Shown here in pieces: positions 56,765 through 64,000 of a stretch of DNA of 64,000 nt. The notes beneath the pieces are model-generated. The model was not told the origin of the DNA. It ran no database searches and was given only the letters and a program-made list of their open reading frames with translations. Origin of the DNA: Kitasatospora viridis (GTDB taxonomy: Bacteria; Actinomycetota; Actinomycetes; Streptomycetales; Streptomycetaceae); assembly GCF_007829815.1 (NCBI RefSeq), contig NZ_VIWT01000006.1:248001-312000 (forward strand). The letters are read 5' to 3'. Made by a program: the position numbers and the translations under genes. How positions within the stretch are numbered: the first letter of the stretch is position 1; every line of letters begins with the position of its first letter.

Positions 56765-57403
56765 ATGACCCCGCACACCGGCACCGACCGTCCGGACCCC
56801 GCCGCCCGGCAGGTGCGCAACTGGATGAGCCCCTCCGCCGTCGCCGTCACCACCGACACCGACTTCGGCACCATGATCGCGGCGCTCACCGCCACCCAGC
56901 GGGGCATCCTGCCCGTGGTGCAGGTCGGCGGCGAGGTGGTCGGCGTGGTCGCGGCCTCCGACCTGCTCCGCGCGTTCTCCCGGGACGAGGAGGGACGCAG
57001 CGAGGACGGCACGATCACCGCCGAGGAGCTGATGACCGAGCCGGCGGTCACCGTCCGCCAGGACCAGACCATCGACGACGCCGCCGGCTTCCTGCGCGCC
57101 GACGGCCTGCACCACCTCCCGGTGGTGGACGCGACCGGGCGGCTGGTCGGGCTGCTCTCGCTGGTCCAGCTGCTGGAGGCGCTCAAGCAGGACGACGACG
57201 CGCTCAGCGACGCCGCCGTGCGGCTCGCCCTCGCCGCCGACAGCGGGGTGGCGCCGAACTCGCTGCGGGTGCGCTGCGAACGCGGGCGCCTGACCCTGGC
57301 CGGCCGCACCGCCACCCGGGCGCAGGCGGCCGGGCTGGCCGCCCGGGTGGCGGAGCTGCCGGGGCTGGTGAAGCTGGTGGACCGGCTGCACTGGGCGGAC
57401 TGA
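56765..57403 (+). CDS. CBS-pair and BON domain protein
   Basis: A 212-residue soluble protein. The CBS pair (residues 15-140) has VRNWMSPSAVAVTTDTDFGTMIAAL, GVVAASDLLRAF, ELMTEPAVTVRQDQTIDDAAGFLRADGLHHLPVVDATGRLVGLLSLVQLL and could bind adenine nucleotides. A BON domain follows (VRCERGRLTLAGRTATRAQAAGLAARVAELPGLVKLVDRL). Such proteins are frequent in actinomycetes and act as energy or stress sensors; the partner is unknown. ATG 56765 with AGGAGG upstream. Tandem repeats begin at its stop codon. Confidence 0.92.
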   Translation: MTPHTGTDRPDPAARQVRNWMSPSAVAVTTDTDFGTMIAALTATQRGILPVVQVGGEVVGVVAASDLLRAFSRDEEGRSEDGTITAEELMTEPAVTVRQDQTIDDAAGFLRADGLHHLPVVDATGRLVGLLSLVQLLEALKQDDDALSDAAVRLALAADSGVAPNSLRVRCERGRLTLAGRTATRAQAAGLAARVAELPGLVKLVDRLHWAD

Positions 57404-57432
57404 CGGACTGACGGACTGACGGACTGACGGAC
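57401..57432. repeat. Four tandem TGACGGAC units
   Basis: Exact 8-bp units begin at 57401, 57409, 57417 and 57425, preceded by a partial unit CGGAC. The first TGA is the stop codon of the CBS-BON gene. Slippage-prone, and similar in word to the dispersed TGACG palindromes. Confidence 0.95.
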
Positions 57433-57552
57433 TGGCGGGCTGTCAGGTGCGGGGCGGCACAGCGGACTCCTTCGCGCTCCGGCGATCCGACGGCCGCTCA
57501 GGAGCCCCTCGCTTCTCCCCGATCCCGGAAAGTGAAACTGTCAACTGACTGA

Positions 57553-57583
57553 TTGATTGTGCTCTGGTGCCGGCTGATACCCT
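57553..57583 (+). promoter_or_regulatory. Leaderless promoter of the first TetR gene
   Basis: -35-like TTGATT (57553-57558), 19-base spacer, -10-like TACCCT (57578-57583), then six bases to GTG at 57590. No ribosome-binding site precedes the start. Confidence 0.4.
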
Positions 57584-57589
57584 CGGGCC

Positions 57590-58201
57590 GTGACCCAGCA
57601 GCAGCGGCGGCGCGCCCCGGAGCCCGGCCAGCGGCAGCGCGACCCGGAGCGGACCAAGCGGCTCATCCTGGAAGCCGGCACCGCGGAGTTCGCGGCCCGC
57701 GGGTACGCCGCCACCCGGATCAGCGACATCGCCGGCCGCGCCGGCGTGAACAGCCAGCTGATCTCCTACTACTTCGGCGGCAAGGAGGGCCTCTACCAGG
57801 CCGTCCAGCGCCAGTGGTGGGAGGCCGACGCCCGGATCGCCGACCCGGAGCTGCCGTTGGGCCGGGTGGTGGTCGACTACCTGCGCTCCAATGCGGAGTG
57901 CCCCGAGCTGGGCCGGCTGCTCGTCTGGTCGGGTCTGACCGGCGAGGGCGTCGACGAGCCCGGCCTGGCGACCCGGATGCAGCAGCACCTGGCGGACCTG
58001 CGGCGCCGTCAGGCCGCCGGCGAGCTCGCCGCCGACCTCGATCCGGCGTACGTGCTGCTCGCCCTGTTCGGCGCCGCGGCCGCCCGCCTGGCCTTCCCGC
58101 ACATCGCCCGTGCGATCACCGGCACCGACCCGGACTCGCCGGAGTTCACCGAGCGGTACGCCGCCGAGCTGGCCCGGATGGTCGAGCGACTCGCCGACTG
58201 A
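57590..58201 (+). CDS. TetR/AcrR-family regulator
   Basis: A 203-residue repressor-type protein. The HTH is KRLILEAGTAEFAARGYAATRISDIAGRAGVNSQLISYYFGGKEGLYQAVQRQWW. The C-terminal ligand domain has ARMVERLAD at its end. GTG at 57590 appears leaderless. Its target is unknown; the AT-richer stretch with TCAACTGACTGATTGATTG just upstream may hold its own operator. The second TetR gene starts 48 bases after it with its own site. Confidence 0.9.
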   Translation: MTQQQRRRAPEPGQRQRDPERTKRLILEAGTAEFAARGYAATRISDIAGRAGVNSQLISYYFGGKEGLYQAVQRQWWEADARIADPELPLGRVVVDYLRSNAECPELGRLLVWSGLTGEGVDEPGLATRMQQHLADLRRRQAAGELAADLDPAYVLLALFGAAAARLAFPHIARAITGTDPDSPEFTERYAAELARMVERLAD

Positions 58202-58214
58202 GGCGGTTCCTGAG

Positions 58215-58228
58215 GATACGGTTGTATC
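58215..58228. promoter_or_regulatory. Palindrome upstream of second TetR gene (candidate operator)
   Basis: GATAC-GGTT-GTATC, perfect 5-bp arms, 22 bases upstream of the TetR start at 58250. A near copy overlaps the promoter of the downstream esterase (58933). Confidence 0.6.
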
Positions 58229-58249
58229 GGTTCATGGAGGTAGCGAGAA

Positions 58250-58873
58250 GTGTCCACGCGCGTTGACCACGAGCAGCGGCGGACCCGGATCGCCGAGGCC
58301 CTGCTGCGGATCGCGGACACCCAGGGGCTGCAGGCGGCCAGCATGCGGACGGTCGCCGCGGAGGCCGGGGTGTCGCTGCGTCAGGTGCAGTACTACTTCC
58401 ACACCAAAGATGAGCTGCTGATGGACGCGCTGGCCCGGCTGAGCGCGCAGCTGCAGGTACGGATGCAGCGGTGGATCGCGGCGGCCGGAAGCCCGGCGAC
58501 CCCGCGCACCACCGTCACCGCGATCCTCTCCAGCCTGCTGCCCACGGACCACGAGAGCCGGCGGATCACCCGCACCTACGCGGCGTACCACACGCTGGTG
58601 CTGAGCGAGCCCAAGCTGGCCGAGCAGCACGGCACCACCTACCCCGACATGCTCGAATCCTTCCTGGCCAAGCAGGTCCGCACGGCCCAGGAGGCCGGCG
58701 AGGTGAGCCCCGCGCTCGACCCGGAGCTGACCGCCGGCGAGCTGCTGGCCACGGCCAACGGCCTCGGTGCCAGCGTGCTGGGGGGCCAGCGGGACGGGGA
58801 GGCCGCACTGGCGATCCTGCACCACCGCCTGGTCGAGCTGTTCCTCCGGCCCGCACCGCGCTCCGGCGCCTGA
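58250..58873 (+). CDS. TetR-family regulator, probable repressor of the esterase
   Basis: A 207-residue TetR protein. The HTH is RRTRIAEALLRIADTQGLQAASMRTVAAEAGVSLRQVQYYFHTKDELLMDAL, with a TetR_C_6-like ligand domain. GTG 58250 has GGAGG at a normal distance. A palindrome (GATAC-N4-GTATC) lies just upstream, and a one-mismatch copy overlaps the promoter of the carboxylesterase 117 bases downstream, so autorepression and repression of the esterase are inferred. Confidence 0.9.
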   Translation: MSTRVDHEQRRTRIAEALLRIADTQGLQAASMRTVAAEAGVSLRQVQYYFHTKDELLMDALARLSAQLQVRMQRWIAAAGSPATPRTTVTAILSSLLPTDHESRRITRTYAAYHTLVLSEPKLAEQHGTTYPDMLESFLAKQVRTAQEAGEVSPALDPELTAGELLATANGLGASVLGGQRDGEAALAILHHRLVELFLRPAPRSGA

Positions 58874-58918
58874 GCGGCTCGCCGCGCCGCGGTCGGGCTT
58901 GCGCCACCCGGAACCCCA

Positions 58919-58948
58919 TTGCCCACTGAAGTGATACACATGTAGCGT
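58919..58948 (+). promoter_or_regulatory. Esterase promoter
   Basis: -35-like TTGCCC (58919-58924), 18-base spacer, -10-like TAGCGT (58943-58948). It lies 43 bases upstream of ATG 58991 and overlaps the operator-like site at 58933. Confidence 0.5.
58933..58946. promoter_or_regulatory. Second TetR-type operator candidate
   Basis: GATAC-ACAT-GTAGC, the same geometry as 58215-58228 with one mismatch in the right arm. It overlaps the spacer and -10 of the esterase promoter, a normal position for repression. Confidence 0.5.
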
Positions 58949-58990
58949 CAGAGCTCGTTGGCAGGTCGAACCTGACAAGGGGGATACGCG

Positions 58991-60559
58991 ATGGCGCGTG
59001 TACGACTTCCGATCTCCGTAGTGGCCGCCGTTCTGGCGGTACTTGGCTTACCAGTGGCACCTGCGCAGGCCGCCGACCGGGCGGGCCCCGGGGGCCGGCC
59101 GTACGACGGCACCGTGGTCGCCACCGACTCCGGGCGGGTGCGCGGCAGTTCGCAGGACGGGTACCGCAGCTTCCAGGGCATCCCGTACGCCGCCCCGCCG
59201 GTCGGCGACCTGCGGTGGCGCGACCCGCAGCCGGTGACCGCCTGGTCCGGCGTCCGGCCGGTCTCCACCCCCGGCAGCCCCTGCCTGCAGTCCACCGGGA
59301 CGGGGCTGCTCGGCAGCGAGGACTGCCTCTACCTCAACGTCACCACCCCGGCCCGGGCCGCACACCGGCCGGTGGTCGTCTGGCTGCACGGCGGCGGTTT
59401 CAGCACCGGCGCGGGCAGCGACTACGACCCGCACCGGATGGCCGTGGCCGGCGACGTCGTCGTGGTGACGGTGAACTACCGGCTCGGCGTCCTCGGCGGC
59501 TTCGGCTACCCGGGTCTGGCGGGCTCCGGCGACTTCGGGCTCGCCGACCAGCAGGCCGCACTGCGCTGGGTGCGGCGCAACGCGGCCGCCTTCGGCGGCG
59601 ATCCCGGCAACGTGACGCTGGCCGGGCAGTCCGCGGGCGGGATGAGCGTCTGCTCCCAACTGACCTCGCCGTCGGCCGCCGGACTCTTCGACAAGGCACT
59701 GATCCAGAGCGGCTCCTGCCTGATCAACTACCCGGACGACCTGTTCTTCCCCGGCATGTCCGCCGGCTCGCCCTGGACCACCCGGACCGCCGTCGAGGCC
59801 GCCGGCAGCGCCTTCGCCGGCACGGTCGGCTGCGCCGGACTCGACTGCCTGCGGCAGAAGCCGGCCGCCGACCTGCTGCGCGCGGACCTGGCCGGCCCGG
59901 CCCACGGTGGATTCGCCAAGCCCGCCTACGGCACTGCGCTGCTGCCCGAGGAGCCGGCTGCCGCCCTGCGGGCCGGCCGGTTCCACCGGGTGCCGGTGCT
60001 GGAGGGCGGCAACCGCGACGAACACCGCGGCTGGGCAGCCGCGTTGAACGCCGGCTGGACGATCACCGCGGACCGGTACCGGCAGCTGCTCACCGCCGCC
60101 TTCGGCGACCGGGCCGCGGCCGTCGCGGCCCAGTACCCCGTCAGCGCCTACCCGTCTCCCGCGGTCGCCTGGGCGACGGTGGCCACCGACCGGATCTGGT
60201 CCTGCCCCACCCTGACGGGCGAGCAGCTGATGGCACGTCACACCCGGCTCTACGCCTACGAGTTCGCCGACCGCAGCGCGCCGCTCCAGCCCGGCTCCGT
60301 TCCGGGATTCCCGTACGGCGCCTACCATGCCGCCGAGCTGCCCTACCTGTTCGACCTGACCGGCTGGCCGATCACCCTCACCCCGGAGCAGCAAGGCCTC
60401 TCCCGGGAGATGATCGCCGCCTGGTCCGCCTTCGCCACCACCGGCCGGCCCTGGCCGCGCCTGCGGGACCCCGCCGACACCCGGCTCTTCGCCCCCGGCG
60501 AGCCGGGTACGGTCGACCTGGGCACCGAGCACGACTGCGGCTTCTGGAGCGGGTTCTGA
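58991..60559 (+). CDS. Secreted type-B carboxylesterase
   Basis: A 522-residue exported esterase. Signal peptide residues 1-27 (LPVAPAQAAD). It has FQGIPYAAPPVGDLRW, EDCLYLNV, VWLHGGGFSTGAG (oxyanion hole), VVTVNYRLGVLGGFG, and the nucleophile elbow GQSAGGMSVCSQL, with Cys pairs typical of secreted members. A Glu and a final His region (AYHAAELPYLFD) complete the triad. It would hydrolyse carboxylic esters outside the cell. ATG 58991 with AAGGGGG upstream; probably repressed by the upstream TetR protein. Confidence 0.93.
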   Translation: MARVRLPISVVAAVLAVLGLPVAPAQAADRAGPGGRPYDGTVVATDSGRVRGSSQDGYRSFQGIPYAAPPVGDLRWRDPQPVTAWSGVRPVSTPGSPCLQSTGTGLLGSEDCLYLNVTTPARAAHRPVVVWLHGGGFSTGAGSDYDPHRMAVAGDVVVVTVNYRLGVLGGFGYPGLAGSGDFGLADQQAALRWVRRNAAAFGGDPGNVTLAGQSAGGMSVCSQLTSPSAAGLFDKALIQSGSCLINYPDDLFFPGMSAGSPWTTRTAVEAAGSAFAGTVGCAGLDCLRQKPAADLLRADLAGPAHGGFAKPAYGTALLPEEPAAALRAGRFHRVPVLEGGNRDEHRGWAAALNAGWTITADRYRQLLTAAFGDRAAAVAAQYPVSAYPSPAVAWATVATDRIWSCPTLTGEQLMARHTRLYAYEFADRSAPLQPGSVPGFPYGAYHAAELPYLFDLTGWPITLTPEQQGLSREMIAAWSAFATTGRPWPRLRDPADTRLFAPGEPGTVDLGTEHDCGFWSGF

Positions 60560-60605
60560 CCGGTCGAGCGGTCGACGGGGCGGACCGCGGCGGCGGCCCG
60601 CCGGG

Positions 60606-61874
60606 TCAGACCGCCTCTCCGTCGAAGGTGTACCGGGCGCCGTAGGCCGCCTGCACCCGGCGCACGCCGCGCGGCGGGTGCAGGCGGGTCGGTGCGGTGG
60701 TGTGGATCGGGAAGACGCTGCCCGGGCGCATCCGCTCCAGCATGTGGTGCAGGTCGTCCTGCGAGGCGTGCCCGGAGCAGCCGATCTGGCGCAGCGGGAT
60801 GCCCAGGGCGGTGAGCCAGTCGGTGAACGGCGCCCAGCGCGGCTCGAACGGGCCGAGCGGCTCGCCGTTCGCGTGCACCAGGCAGCTCATCGGGTAGTCG
60901 TCGCCGACCGGCAGGTCGAGCAGCGAGGGCAGGTCGTCCGGGTCGGGCATCAGCACGTAGCGGCCCGGCTCGGCGTGCAGTTCGCTGGTCGGCACCTCGG
61001 CCGGGGAGAGCGCCTCGGGCACGCCGACCAGGCGCAGGAAGGCCGCGATCCGCTCGGTGAAGACGATCCGGCGCCCAGCGGCGTCGGCGATCTCCAGGAA
61101 GGCCCGCACCCGGTCCACGTCGCGCGGGTAGAGCGAGAGCAGCACCAGGCCGGGGGTGCGCTCCAGCGCGTCGGCGAAGTCACGGGCCACGTCGGTCTCG
61201 TCGCGCTGGCGGCCGGAGCTGTCCCAGCCGAGCGTGGTGCCCTCGGTGACCAGCACCGCGCTGTCGGCCGCCCGGTCGATGAACTCCCAGGAGCGCTCCG
61301 GGTGGTGGCCGTGGAAGCGGTAGTCGCCGGGGAAGGCCAGGGTGCCGTCGGGGGTGTGCACCAGGTAGCCGCTGGCGCCGGGCACGTCGTGGTCCACCGG
61401 CAGGCACTCGACCTCCAGCGGGCCCACGGTGACCTTCTGACCGGAGGTCAGCCGCCGCCAGTCGGGCTCACCGTGGGTCAGGCCCTGGCCGGTCGCGGCC
61501 AGCGCGGTGAGCACGTCGACCGCGTCGGTGTGCGCGTGCACCGGCACGTCGGGGCGGACGAAGCCGGCCAGGCCGACGTGGTCGATGTGCGGGTGGCTGA
61601 CGAAGACGGCGGTCTGCCCGACCGGCTCGGCCAGCGGGGAGCCGGCGTCCAGCGCCGCCGGGTCGAAGAGCCCGGGCAGGGCCGGGGCGGCGTTCAGGCG
61701 CAGCCGGTCGGCGAGTTCGCGGCCGGGGCGGGGCCGGACCGGCAGGCGGAACAGGTCGCCGCCGGACGGGATGTCGATGCCGATGTCCAGCAGCACCCGG
61801 TACTCGTCCTGCTGTACCAGGATCTTGCTGCCGCCGATGACGCCGATGCCGCCCCAGAATTCGATGGTGGCCAT
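60606..61874 (-). CDS. RNase J-like MBL-fold metallohydrolase
   Basis: A 422-residue metallo-beta-lactamase-fold protein. It starts IEFWGGIGVIGGSKILVQ, has the metal motif VSHPHIDHVG, a second metal region VDHDVPGASGYLV and FPGDYRF, and ends GCSGHASQDDLHHMLERMRPGSVFPIHTT, the C-terminal pattern of RNase J/beta-CASP relatives. It is about 130 residues shorter than RNase J. Nucleic-acid hydrolysis is possible but not certain. It lies ten bases after the HAD gene, as the last member of the sugar ABC operon. Confidence 0.85.
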   Translation of the reverse strand: MATIEFWGGIGVIGGSKILVQQDEYRVLLDIGIDIPSGGDLFRLPVRPRPGRELADRLRLNAAPALPGLFDPAALDAGSPLAEPVGQTAVFVSHPHIDHVGLAGFVRPDVPVHAHTDAVDVLTALAATGQGLTHGEPDWRRLTSGQKVTVGPLEVECLPVDHDVPGASGYLVHTPDGTLAFPGDYRFHGHHPERSWEFIDRAADSAVLVTEGTTLGWDSSGRQRDETDVARDFADALERTPGLVLLSLYPRDVDRVRAFLEIADAAGRRIVFTERIAAFLRLVGVPEALSPAEVPTSELHAEPGRYVLMPDPDDLPSLLDLPVGDDYPMSCLVHANGEPLGPFEPRWAPFTDWLTALGIPLRQIGCSGHASQDDLHHMLERMRPGSVFPIHTTAPTRLHPPRGVRRVQAAYGARYTFDGEAV

Positions 61875-61883
61875 GGGGGTGGT

Positions 61884-62600
61884 TCAGTTCCTTTCGAGCG
61901 GAGCCCAGGCCGTGGCCCAGGTCCGGATGGAGTCGAGCAGCCCCTCGACAGCGGGGGCGACGGCCGAGGCGGGCCCGTCGGCGCGGCCGAACCGGTCGAT
62001 GTAGGCGCTGTGCGCGCCGATCTCGACGCCCGGTTCGATGTCGTTGCGCCAGTGGTCGCCGACCACGCACAACCGCTCGGGCGCCTGCGGCAGTTCGGCC
62101 CGCAGCAGCCGGCGCAGCCCCTCGGGCTTTCCGGTGCCGGAGACCACCGCGTCGAGCAGCGGCGGCAGTTCGAGCCGGTGCAGCAGTGCCTCCAGGCCGT
62201 CGGCCGGGCTGTTGGTGGCGAGCACCACCCGCACCCCGGCGGAGCGCAGCTCGGTGATCAACTCGGCGTAGCCGGTCGGCACTTCGAGCGGGCAGCGGAC
62301 CGGATCGAGCATCAGCTCACGGGTGGTCAGGAAGGCCCGCTGCAACCGGTCGCCGTCCAGGCCCGCGGCGCGGGCGAGCACGGCCACGGCCTCCCAGCCG
62401 TCGATCGCCTGCGCCAGCGCCGGGCCGGCGGCCGCGCCGACGGCGAGGAACTCCTCGACACCGTTCAGCAGTTCGGCCCGGGCGGCGGCTTCCAGGGTGG
62501 CGGCGGCCTGCTCGGCGTAGTGCCGGATCGGCGCGTCGCCGCGGTAGAGCGTGCCGTCGAAGTCGGTGATCAGCACGGGAACGGGGATGTGGTCAGCCAC
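61884..62600 (-). CDS. HAD-family hydrolase (phosphatase)
   Basis: A 238-residue HAD phosphatase. Motif I is ITDFDGTLY, motif II is VVLATNSPADG, motif III is the Lys in GTGKPEG, and motif IV is CVVGDHWRNDIEPG. The helical cap lies between I and II, as in phosphoglycolate-phosphatase-like sugar phosphatases. The GTG at 62600 overlaps the permease gene end by eight bases, with GGAGG upstream, so translation is coupled. Dephosphorylation of an imported sugar or of a detoxified sugar phosphate is inferred from the operon. Confidence 0.88.
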   Translation of the reverse strand: MADHIPVPVLITDFDGTLYRGDAPIRHYAEQAAATLEAAARAELLNGVEEFLAVGAAAGPALAQAIDGWEAVAVLARAAGLDGDRLQRAFLTTRELMLDPVRCPLEVPTGYAELITELRSAGVRVVLATNSPADGLEALLHRLELPPLLDAVVSGTGKPEGLRRLLRAELPQAPERLCVVGDHWRNDIEPGVEIGAHSAYIDRFGRADGPASAVAPAVEGLLDSIRTWATAWAPLERN

Positions 62601-63450
62601 GGACGCCTCCGGCGGTGGACATCGCGCCGGTCACGAAGTGGCGCTGCAGCACGAGGAAGAAGGCGAGCACCGGCACCGTGGTGAAGACCACGGCGGCGGC
62701 CAGGCCCGGGTAGTCGGTGCCCTCGGCACCGGCGAACGCCGCCAGGCCCACCTCGACCGGCTGCACGTTCGGGTCCTGGGTCATGATGAACGGCCACAGG
62801 AACGAGTTCCAACTGGCCAGGAAGACCTGCAGGGCGATGATCAGCAGCGCCGGCCGCACCAGCGGCAGGCCGATCGACCAGAGCATCCGGAACCGGGTGG
62901 CGCCGTCCAGCTCGGCGGCGTCGAAGAGTTCGGCGGGCAGGCCGAGGAAGAACTGCCGGACCAGGAAGATGCCGAAGACGCTGGCGCCCCACGGCACGAT
63001 CTGGATCCAGTAGGTGTCCAGCCAGTGGATGTCGGTGGCGATCAGGTAGTCGGGGATGATCAGCACCGTGCCCGGCACCATCATCACCGCCATCACCAGG
63101 GTGAACAGGAAGCCGCGCCCGCGGAACCTCATCACCCCGAAGGCGAACCCGGCCAGCAGCGAGGTGGCCATCGCCAGCACCACCGTGCAGGCGCCGATCA
63201 GCACCGTGTTGAGGAAGAGCCGGGGCCAGGGCGCGGCGGCCCAGGCCCGGCCGTAGTTCTCCCAGTGCCAGTGCGGCAGCAGCACGTCGGACAGACTGCT
63301 CGACTGCGAGGCCGAGTTCAGCGAGGTGGCGACGATGTAGTAGAAGGGGAACAGGAAGAGCAGGCCGACCAGCACGGCCACGACGCGGCGCACCGCGCCG
63401 CGCGACCGCTGCGAGCGGCCGCGCGGCACGGGCGGTTGAGCGAGGGTCAC
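62593..63450 (-). CDS. Carbohydrate ABC transporter permease (MalG type)
   Basis: A 285-residue inner-membrane permease with six hydrophobic segments. It has the binding-protein-dependent loop EAA-like motif ELFDAAELDGATRFRMLWSIGLPLVRPAL. LFLFPFYYIVATSLNS at TM1 and MMVPGTVLIIPDYLI are typical of the MalG/UgpE subfamily. GTG at 63450 overlaps the TAG of the binding-protein gene by one base. The MalF-type partner would normally precede it but is not between these genes; it may lie beyond the window or elsewhere. Confidence 0.93.
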   Translation of the reverse strand: MTLAQPPVPRGRSQRSRGAVRRVVAVLVGLLFLFPFYYIVATSLNSASQSSSLSDVLLPHWHWENYGRAWAAAPWPRLFLNTVLIGACTVVLAMATSLLAGFAFGVMRFRGRGFLFTLVMAVMMVPGTVLIIPDYLIATDIHWLDTYWIQIVPWGASVFGIFLVRQFFLGLPAELFDAAELDGATRFRMLWSIGLPLVRPALLIIALQVFLASWNSFLWPFIMTQDPNVQPVEVGLAAFAGAEGTDYPGLAAAVVFTTVPVLAFFLVLQRHFVTGAMSTAGGVRG

Positions 63451-64000
63451 TACTGGCCCGCCTTCTGGTCGGCCAGGGCGGCCTGCTGGGCGGCGTTCAG
63501 CGCGCTCGCCGGGTCGGCGCCCTGCTCCAGCACCTTCTGCAGCGCGACGACCTCCTCGCCCTGCGCCTTGGCGACCCACGGGAAGGCCGGCTGGGCGACG
63601 GCGTAGTCCAGCGCACCGGCGGCGGTCTTCATGTAGGGGTTCTTCGCCAGGAAGTCGCCCATCTGGTCCAGGGCCTTCGGGGTGACCGGCAGGTACCCGG
63701 TGGTGCTGGACCACTGGGCCTGGCTGTCGGCGGAGGCGAGGAACTGCATGTACTTCCAGGCGGCCGCCTGCTGCGCCTTGCTGGCGGAGGCGAACACCGC
63801 GATGTTGGTGCCGGAGAGCACGTTGGACTTGGTGCCGTCGGCGCCGGTCGGCAGCACCTCGGTGCCGAGGGTGAACTTGCCGCCCACCGCCTGGTTCTCG
63901 AAGTAGTAGCCGGCCGCGCTGGACATGTCGAAGACGCCCTTCTGGGCGCCGAGCGCGGTCTCGCCGGGGAAGTTGGTGCCGACCGCGAGCGCGCCGGCCT
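63450..64000 (-). CDS. Sugar ABC transporter substrate-binding protein (5' part outside window)
   Basis: The C-terminal 183 codons of an extracellular solute-binding protein of the maltose-type (family 1) group: GTNFPGETALGAQKGVFDMSSAAGYYF, SNVLSGTNIAVFASASKAQQAAAWKYMQFLASADSQAQWSSTTGYLPV, then ANAAQQAALADQKAGQ-like end. The phrase A-A-W-x-[FY]-[ML]-x-F-L with S-x-x-x-Q-x-x-W is a family hallmark. The N-terminus and signal peptide lie beyond 64000. It would bind the sugar or glycerol-phosphate-type ligand for the downstream permease. Confidence 0.9.
   Translation of the reverse strand, partial: AGALAVGTNFPGETALGAQKGVFDMSSAAGYYFENQAVGGKFTLGTEVLPTGADGTKSNVLSGTNIAVFASASKAQQAAAWKYMQFLASADSQAQWSSTTGYLPVTPKALDQMGDFLAKNPYMKTAAGALDYAVAQPAFPWVAKAQGEEVVALQKVLEQGADPASALNAAQQAALADQKAGQ

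Overview
The window is chromosomal DNA of a very GC-rich filamentous actinomycete, most likely Streptomycetaceae (Kitasatospora or Streptomyces). This rests on strong third-position GC, many GTG starts, translational couplings of the ATGA/GTGA type, several apparently leaderless promoters, a third-type EF-Tu gene, WhiJ/AbaA-type developmental regulator sets (XRE-DUF5753, DUF397, RsbW-like ATPase, DUF6879), an LAxTG sortase-E substrate and F420-type LLM enzymes. No rRNA, tRNA or CRISPR was seen.

Layout. 1-9.1 kb: a saccharide-modification cluster. The minus-strand operon runs NodS-like methyltransferase, APH-type phosphotransferase, NodB-like deacetylase, glycosyltransferase (cut by the window edge). 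Opposite it lie a nucleotide-sugar dehydrogenase and a sugar-nucleotide epimerase, now separated by an intact IS605/IS1341-type TnpB element, followed by two convergent glycosyltransferases. 9.2-24.3 kb: housekeeping and accessory genes (DMFase-like lipoprotein, RNase H, DUF427, APC permease, MazG-like protein, MFS pump with divergent AraC regulator, alpha/beta hydrolase, EF-Tu3, a DUF6879/XRE cassette with a GNAT fragment, NmrA-like reductase, DyP peroxidase). 24.3-38 kb: mainly envelope and secreted proteins (beta-helix lipoprotein, a 927-residue sortase-anchored adhesin, alpha-amylase with starch-binding domain, trypsin-like protease), plus an SDR, a PP2C phosphatase, a lone ClpP and a SAV2177-type methyltransferase.

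38.3-44.3 kb: a complete branched-chain-amino-acid-type ABC transporter operon (binding protein, two ATPases, two permeases) translationally coupled to a tannase-like esterase. 44.2-46.7 kb is rearranged: a 45-bp direct repeat, the surviving C-terminus of a deleted XRE/TPR paralogue, two transposase remnants and the intact XRE/TPR gene. 47-49.8 kb: a WhiJ/AbaA-like set followed by a Nudix-fold protein that has lost its catalytic glutamates. 49.8-56.6 kb: a probable polyhydroxybutyrate-use locus (secreted PHB depolymerase, GAF/PucR-type regulator, MHS-type transporter, LLM oxidoreductase, 3-hydroxybutyrate dehydrogenase). 56.7-60.6 kb: a CBS-BON protein, two TetR regulators and a secreted carboxylesterase; a shared palindrome links the second TetR to itself and to the esterase. 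60.6-64 kb: a sugar ABC transporter operon (binding protein cut by the window edge, permease) coupled to a HAD phosphatase and an RNase-J-like metallohydrolase.

Sequence structure not explained by genes includes a 13-bp palindrome TGACG-N3-CGTCA present six times exactly, a 17-bp perfect terminator stem behind the adhesin gene, inverted repeats in the EF-Tu3 leader, and a large imperfect palindrome in the WhiJ-like promoter gap.
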